Origin: an uncultured Variovorax sp.
GTDB taxonomy: Bacteria; Pseudomonadota; Gammaproteobacteria; Burkholderiales; Burkholderiaceae
Assembly (NCBI GenBank): GCA_946478645.1
Contig: CAMLCW010000211.1
Span: 1 to 8,867 of the forward strand
DNA: 8,867 nt
Direction: 5' to 3'
Below the pieces are notes generated by a model. The model was not told where the DNA came from. It worked only from the letters and a program-made list of their open reading frames with translations, and made no database searches. Made by a program: the position numbers and the translations under genes. This document shows positions 5,360-8,867 of this stretch, piece by piece; the stretch's first letter is position 1, and each line of letters starts with the position of its first letter.

Positions 5360-6504
5360 GTCTGCTGCTCTCGGGCGACATCGACCGGCCGATCCTCGAC
5401 GCCGACACCATCGTGGTGAACGACGGCCTGATCGTCGCGGTCGGCAAGCAGAAGGACTGCGACCTCGAAGGCGCGCAGACCGTCATCGACGCGAAGAAGA
5501 CCTGCGTGGCGCCGGGCCTGATCGACAGCCACGTGCATCCGGTCTTCGGCGACTGGACACCGCGCCAGGGCCAGCTCGGCTGGATCGACTCGACCATGCA
5601 CGGCGGCGTGACCACCATGATCTCGGCCGGCGAAGTGCACCTGCCGGGCCGGCCCAAGGACATCGTGGGCCTGAAGGCGCTGGCCATCACCGCGCAGCGC
5701 GCGTTCGACAACTTCCGCCCGGGCGGCGTGAAGGTGCTGGCCGGCGCGCCGGTGATCGAGAAGGGCATGGTCGAGAGCGACTTCAAGGAACTCGCCGAAG
5801 CCGGCGTGGGCCTGCTCGGCGAAGTGGGCCTGGGCTCGGTCAAGGCCGGCTACGAGGCCAAGGAGATGGTGGCCTGGGCGCGCAAGTACGGCATCCAGAG
5901 CACGATCCACACGGGCGGCCCGTCGATCCCGGGCTCGGGCCTGATCGACAAGGACGTGGTGCTCGAGGCCGACGCCGACGTGATCGGCCACATCAACGGC
6001 GGCCACACCTCGCTGCCCGAGGCCCATGTCTGCGAGCTCTGCGAGAAGAGCTCGCGCGCGATCGAGATCGTGCACAACGGCAACGAGAAGGTGGCGATCG
6101 CGGCCGCGAAGGCGGCGCTCGAGCTCAAGTGCCCGCACCGCGTGATCCTCGGCACCGACGGGCCCGCGGGCTCGGGCGTGCAGCCGCTGGGCATCCTGCG
6201 CATGGTGGCGATGCTGTCGTCGATCGCGAACATCCCGGCCGAGCTGGTGTTCTGCTTCGCCACCGGCAACACCGCGAAGATCCGCAAGCTCAACTGCGGC
6301 CTCGTCGAAGTGGGCCGCGCTGCCGACTTCGTGTTCATGGACCGGGCCCAGCATTCGCCCGCGCCGGGCCTGCTCGAGAGCGTGCAGCTCGGCGACATCC
6401 CGGGCGTGGGCATGGTGATGATCGACGGCATCGTGCGCTGCGGCCGCAGCCGCAATACGCCGCCGGCCACGGAGATTCCGGTGGTGGTGCAGGCAGCGCA
6501 CTAG
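5305..6504 (+). CDS. ena: Enamidase (amidohydrolase family)
   Basis: Predicted 399-residue cytoplasmic metal-dependent amidohydrolase. Enamidase hydrolyses 1,4,5,6-tetrahydro-6-oxonicotinate to 2-formylglutarate and ammonia; the E. barkeri enzyme has a binuclear Fe-Zn site. The fold signature is complete: APGLIDSHVH at residues 69-78 with metal ligands H76 and H78. E173 (in LLGEVGLG) sits where the bridging acid or carboxylated lysine lies in this superfamily. H202 (STIHTGG), H229 (IGHINGGHT) and D285 (LGTDGPAGSG) complete the expected site. The N-terminal beta sandwich (about 12-68) and its return after 335 (GRAADFVFMD) are also visible. Enamidase is favoured over other amidohydrolases because of the overall sequence character and its place opposite the 6-hydroxynicotinate reductase. 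The start overlaps the TetR gene by 55 bases. The stop is 9 bases from the convergent GtrA gene. Confidence 0.86.
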   Translation: MAEIATGGKSGKVVIQNIGLLLSGDIDRPILDADTIVVNDGLIVAVGKQKDCDLEGAQTVIDAKKTCVAPGLIDSHVHPVFGDWTPRQGQLGWIDSTMHGGVTTMISAGEVHLPGRPKDIVGLKALAITAQRAFDNFRPGGVKVLAGAPVIEKGMVESDFKELAEAGVGLLGEVGLGSVKAGYEAKEMVAWARKYGIQSTIHTGGPSIPGSGLIDKDVVLEADADVIGHINGGHTSLPEAHVCELCEKSSRAIEIVHNGNEKVAIAAAKAALELKCPHRVILGTDGPAGSGVQPLGILRMVAMLSSIANIPAELVFCFATGNTAKIRKLNCGLVEVGRAADFVFMDRAQHSPAPGLLESVQLGDIPGVGMVMIDGIVRCGRSRNTPPATEIPVVVQAAH

Positions 6505-6505
6505 C

Positions 6506-6524
6506 CGCGGCTGCTAGCGCCGCG
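6506..6524. terminator. Possible weak bidirectional hairpin at the convergent junction
   Basis: CGCGGC (6506-6511) pairs with GCCGCG (6519-6524) around a 7-base loop containing the stop codon of the minus-strand gene. There is no T-tract on either side, so intrinsic termination is doubtful. It is listed because it is the only dyad at this very short convergent boundary. Confidence 0.2.
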
Positions 6525-6909
6525 CCTTGAACACCAGGTGCCGCGCGGCGACGAAGTTCACCGCAAGGCCCGCGCAGCTGCCGGCCGCAACGCCGAGCGC
6601 GGGCACCCATGCGCCCTCGAACGCATGCAGCACCCCCACGTAGGCGGCGTAGTTCACGGCCGCGCCGCCGAGCATGGTGACGAGATAGCCGAGGTATTCG
6701 CGCAGCAGCGAGCTGCCCGACGGCCGCGCCGCGAAGGTGTAGCGCCGGTTGAGTGCCCAGGTCGCGCTGGCCGCCGCCAGGAACGACAGCACGCGCGCGC
6801 CGTACCAGCCGAGCCATGGCGCCGAGAGGTACAGCACCGCCACGTCGACCACGAAACCCGCCGCGCCGACCACGGCGAACAACAGGAACTCGCGGCCGGG
6901 TTGCTTCAT
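6514..6909 (-). CDS. GtrA-like membrane protein
   Basis: Predicted 131-residue GtrA/DPMS family protein with four hydrophobic segments at about residues 9-28, 37-54, 73-93 and 104-124. The family signature is visible: F-x-x-VGxxGFxxD at 11-22, WxLNRRYTF at 51-59 and NFVxxRHLVF at 118-127. GtrA proteins are thought to help move polyprenyl-phosphate-linked sugars across the inner membrane or to assist the partner glycosyltransferase. The ATG overlaps the stop of the GT2 gene by 4 bases (ATGA, 6906-6909), indicating translational coupling and a functional pair. It is the last gene of the operon. Exact substrate unknown. Confidence 0.88.
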   Translation of the reverse strand: MKQPGREFLLFAVVGAAGFVVDVAVLYLSAPWLGWYGARVLSFLAAASATWALNRRYTFAARPSGSSLLREYLGYLVTMLGGAAVNYAAYVGVLHAFEGAWVPALGVAAGSCAGLAVNFVAARHLVFKARR

Positions 6910-7874
6910 GCCTTGCGGCGGAACAGCCCGACGCCCGGCACCCCGAGGTAGCGCAGCCGCTTGGTTTCGCGGCGCGCGAGCCGGATCGCGTGCATCACGA
7001 CGCCGCAGACCATCGACAGCATGGCCGCGAGCATCGCGCCGGTCGCGAGCACCGCGGTCGGCAGGCGCGGCACCAGGCCGGTGTGCATGTAGGTGATGAA
7101 GAGCGGGATCGCCAGCGCGATGGCGGCGATGCCCAGCAGCGCCGCGAAGATCGAGAAGAACTGCAGCGGCCGCTCGCTGATGAAGAGCTTGCAGATCGTC
7201 CGGAGGATGCGCCAGCCGTCGCGGTAGGTCGAGAGCTTGCTGTGCGAGCCCTCGGGGCGCGTGCTGTAGGCGGTGGCGATCTCGGCATAGGGCATGCGCA
7301 GCTCGAGCGCATGCACGGTGAGTTCGGTCTCGATCTCGAAGCCCTGCGACAGCGCGGGGAACGACTTCACGTAGCGGCGCGAGAACACGCGGTAGCCCGA
7401 GAGCATGTCGGTCAGGCCGCCGCCGAAGAGCTGCGCCACCGCACCGGTCAGGAGCCGGTTGCCGAAGCGGTGGCCGGCGCGGTAGGTGAGCGCGTTCTGG
7501 CCATCGTCGACGCGGCTGCCGACCACCATGTCGAGGTTGCCCTCGACCAGCGCATCGACCAGCCGCCGCGCGCTGGCGACGTCGTAGGTGGCGTCGCCAT
7601 CGACGGTGACGTACACGTCGGCCTCGACGTCGGCGAACATGCGGCGCACCACGTTGCCCTTGCCGGGCGCGGCCACGTGCGTGACCCAGGCGCCGCTCGC
7701 GCGCGCGATGGCGGCGGTGTCGTCGGTGGAGTTGTTGTCGAAGACGTGGATCTCGGCCTCGGGCAGCGCGGCGCGGAACTCGGCCACCACCTGCGCGATG
7801 GAGAGTGCCTCGTTGTAGCAGGGGATGACCGCGGCGATGCGCATGGCAGTGGCTGGCGTCTGGGGCTCGTTCAT
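6906..7874 (-). CDS. Glycosyltransferase family 2, polyprenyl-phosphate type
   Basis: Predicted 322-residue membrane-anchored GT2 enzyme. The N-terminal GT-A domain has AAVIPCYNEALSI at residues 14-26, FDNNSTDDT at 45-53 and the DxD-type metal site DGD at 92-94. LSGYRVFSRRYVKSFP at 158-173 and GFEIETELTVHAL at 178-190 are typical of dolichol/undecaprenyl-phosphate sugar transferases. Two transmembrane helices follow at about 239-262 and 273-298, as in GtrB-like enzymes, with a basic C-terminal tail. The likely reaction is transfer of a sugar from a nucleotide donor to a polyprenyl phosphate on the cytoplasmic face. The start at 7874 overlaps the upstream membrane glycosyltransferase stop by 4 bases (ATGA), and its own stop overlaps GtrA in the same way. 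An internal ATG at 7844 (MRIAAVIP) is a possible alternative start. The donor sugar cannot be told from sequence. Confidence 0.9.
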   Translation of the reverse strand: MNEPQTPATAMRIAAVIPCYNEALSIAQVVAEFRAALPEAEIHVFDNNSTDDTAAIARASGAWVTHVAAPGKGNVVRRMFADVEADVYVTVDGDATYDVASARRLVDALVEGNLDMVVGSRVDDGQNALTYRAGHRFGNRLLTGAVAQLFGGGLTDMLSGYRVFSRRYVKSFPALSQGFEIETELTVHALELRMPYAEIATAYSTRPEGSHSKLSTYRDGWRILRTICKLFISERPLQFFSIFAALLGIAAIALAIPLFITYMHTGLVPRLPTAVLATGAMLAAMLSMVCGVVMHAIRLARRETKRLRYLGVPGVGLFRRKA

Positions 7875-8867
7875 GGTGCGGTCGAGAGGATACGGTAGGC
7901 CCGTCCGCCGTCCTGTTCGTACAGCAGGGCGAAGTGCGCGTCGAAGCCCGGCCGGGTCGCGAGCGTGGGCACCAGCGAGGTCGGCATGACGATGGCGGTG
8001 AAGCCCAGCCCGGCGAGCTTGCGCGCCATGTCGGCGGGCGGCAGCAGCAGGAAGTCGCGATAGCGCCAGGGCCCGAGCGTGTCGCCCCAGACCGGATTGG
8101 GCCCGTAGTAGATCGCCTCGTTGAGCGCGATCTGGTAGACGCGCCCGTCGGCATGCCGGCGCAGGTAGTCCATGGCGCCGTAGCCGGGCACGTTCTGCCG
8201 CAGGAAGGCCTCGCGCGTTTCCTGTGTGGGCGAGATCATCGTGATCTTCTCGGCGGTCTGGCGCATCGACACCGCGGCCAGCGCGGCCAGCAGCAGCACG
8301 GCGGCCCAGTCGGCCGCGAGCCCGAAGCGGCCCGGTGATGCCACCGCCGCGCCGGTACCGGCCGGCAGCCCGCGGCGTCCGACCACGCGGCGCAGGCCGC
8401 GGGCGACCGCGCCGAACAGCACCTGCCAGCCGATCGCGGCCATCAGCGCGATCAGGGGGTACGAGGCCGTGAGATAGCGCGGATAGCGCGAGGTGACGAG
8501 CCACACCGCCACCGAATAGAAGCTGAACCAGCCCGCGGCGCGCAGCGCGGGCGAGCGCTTCCAGAGCATGCTGAACGGCGCGAGGAACACGGCCCAGATC
8601 AGCACGTTGGGCCGCGCGGCATGGTCGCGCACGTCGGCGACCTGCTGCACGTAGTCGGCCGGGATCCAGTCGGTGAAGCCGAACACGCGCGCGCCGATCG
8701 GGTTGAACGGATCGCCCGTCATGACGGCATTGCGCGCGTACCAGTAGATGCACGGCACGAGGAAGCAGGCCAGCGCGAGCGCCCAGGCCCGGGGCCGCCG
8801 CTCGTGCCAAACGACGAACAGCGCCACCAGCGGCAGGAAGGTGAGCGCCTGGTACTTGGAGCCCGCG
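7871..8867 (-). CDS. Membrane glycosyltransferase, GT39/ArnT-like (5' end beyond window)
   Basis: Partial gene: the reading frame stays open to the right edge, so about 331 C-terminal residues are present and the start is outside the window. The visible part has hydrophobic segments matching the later membrane helices of GT-C enzymes, including FLPLVALFVVW, LALACFLVPCIYWYARN, LIWAVFLAPFSMLW, WFSFYSVAVWLVTS, YLTASYPLIALMAAIGW and AAVLLLAALAAV. A soluble C-terminal region of about 120 residues follows, with a MDYLRRHADGRVYQIALNE-type segment. RYLTASYPLIAL resembles the RYxxPxxPxxxL stretch of the PMT/ArnT superfamily. Such proteins use polyprenyl-phosphate sugars as donors, which fits the downstream GT2 and GtrA partners. 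The stop overlaps the GT2 start by 4 bases. Acceptor (lipid A, O-antigen, protein) is unknown, and the catalytic N-terminal loop is not in view. Confidence 0.8.
   Translation of the reverse strand, partial: AGSKYQALTFLPLVALFVVWHERRPRAWALALACFLVPCIYWYARNAVMTGDPFNPIGARVFGFTDWIPADYVQQVADVRDHAARPNVLIWAVFLAPFSMLWKRSPALRAAGWFSFYSVAVWLVTSRYPRYLTASYPLIALMAAIGWQVLFGAVARGLRRVVGRRGLPAGTGAAVASPGRFGLAADWAAVLLLAALAAVSMRQTAEKITMISPTQETREAFLRQNVPGYGAMDYLRRHADGRVYQIALNEAIYYGPNPVWGDTLGPWRYRDFLLLPPADMARKLAGLGFTAIVMPTSLVPTLATRPGFDAHFALLYEQDGGRAYRILSTAP

Overview
The window looks like a chromosomal segment of a high-GC betaproteobacterium. The G/C-biased third codon positions, the form of the reductase and regulator proteins, and a C-rich/G-rich palindromic intergenic repeat all point to Burkholderiales, probably Comamonadaceae near Variovorax. 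This placement is recognition, not a database result.

The main content (89-6504) is a divergent gene cluster for a reductive nicotinate/6-hydroxynicotinate route. On the minus strand, reading leftwards from about 3510, are a 6-hydroxynicotinate reductase (1846-3471), an ApbE-like UPF0280 protein (759-1679) and a DUF1185 'amino acid synthesis' protein (89-733). On the plus strand are a ferredoxin-NADP reductase (3785-4558), a TetR-family regulator (4583-5359) and an enamidase-type amidohydrolase (5305-6504), closely packed, with the last two overlapping. Proposed chemistry: the reductase converts 6-hydroxynicotinate to 1,4,5,6-tetrahydro-6-oxonicotinate, the ferredoxin-NADP reductase could supply low-potential electrons, and the enamidase opens the ring to 2-formylglutarate and ammonia. 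This pair is best known from the strict anaerobe Eubacterium barkeri. Here it sits beside a ferredoxin-NADP reductase, as expected if an aerobe draws the electrons from NADPH. The first enzyme (nicotinate hydroxylase), a ferredoxin and the later steps are not in the window.

The region between the two arms (3472-3784) is unusually structured. It has a near-consensus sigma-54 (-24/-12) promoter pointing to each side: minus strand 3521-3536 and plus strand 3626-3641, both with exact GG-N10-GC spacing. Between them lie two TGT-N10-ACA dyads exactly 22 bp apart, and a perfect 9+3+9 palindrome. This suggests both arms are switched on together by a sigma-54 enhancer-binding protein, possibly with the local TetR protein acting as repressor.

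The right end (6514-8867, minus strand) is an unrelated convergent operon for surface glycan or lipid glycosylation: a truncated membrane glycosyltransferase of GT39/ArnT type, a GT2 polyprenyl-phosphate glycosyltransferase and a GtrA-like membrane protein. Both junctions are 4-base ATGA overlaps. The convergent boundary with the enamidase gene is only 9 bases long.
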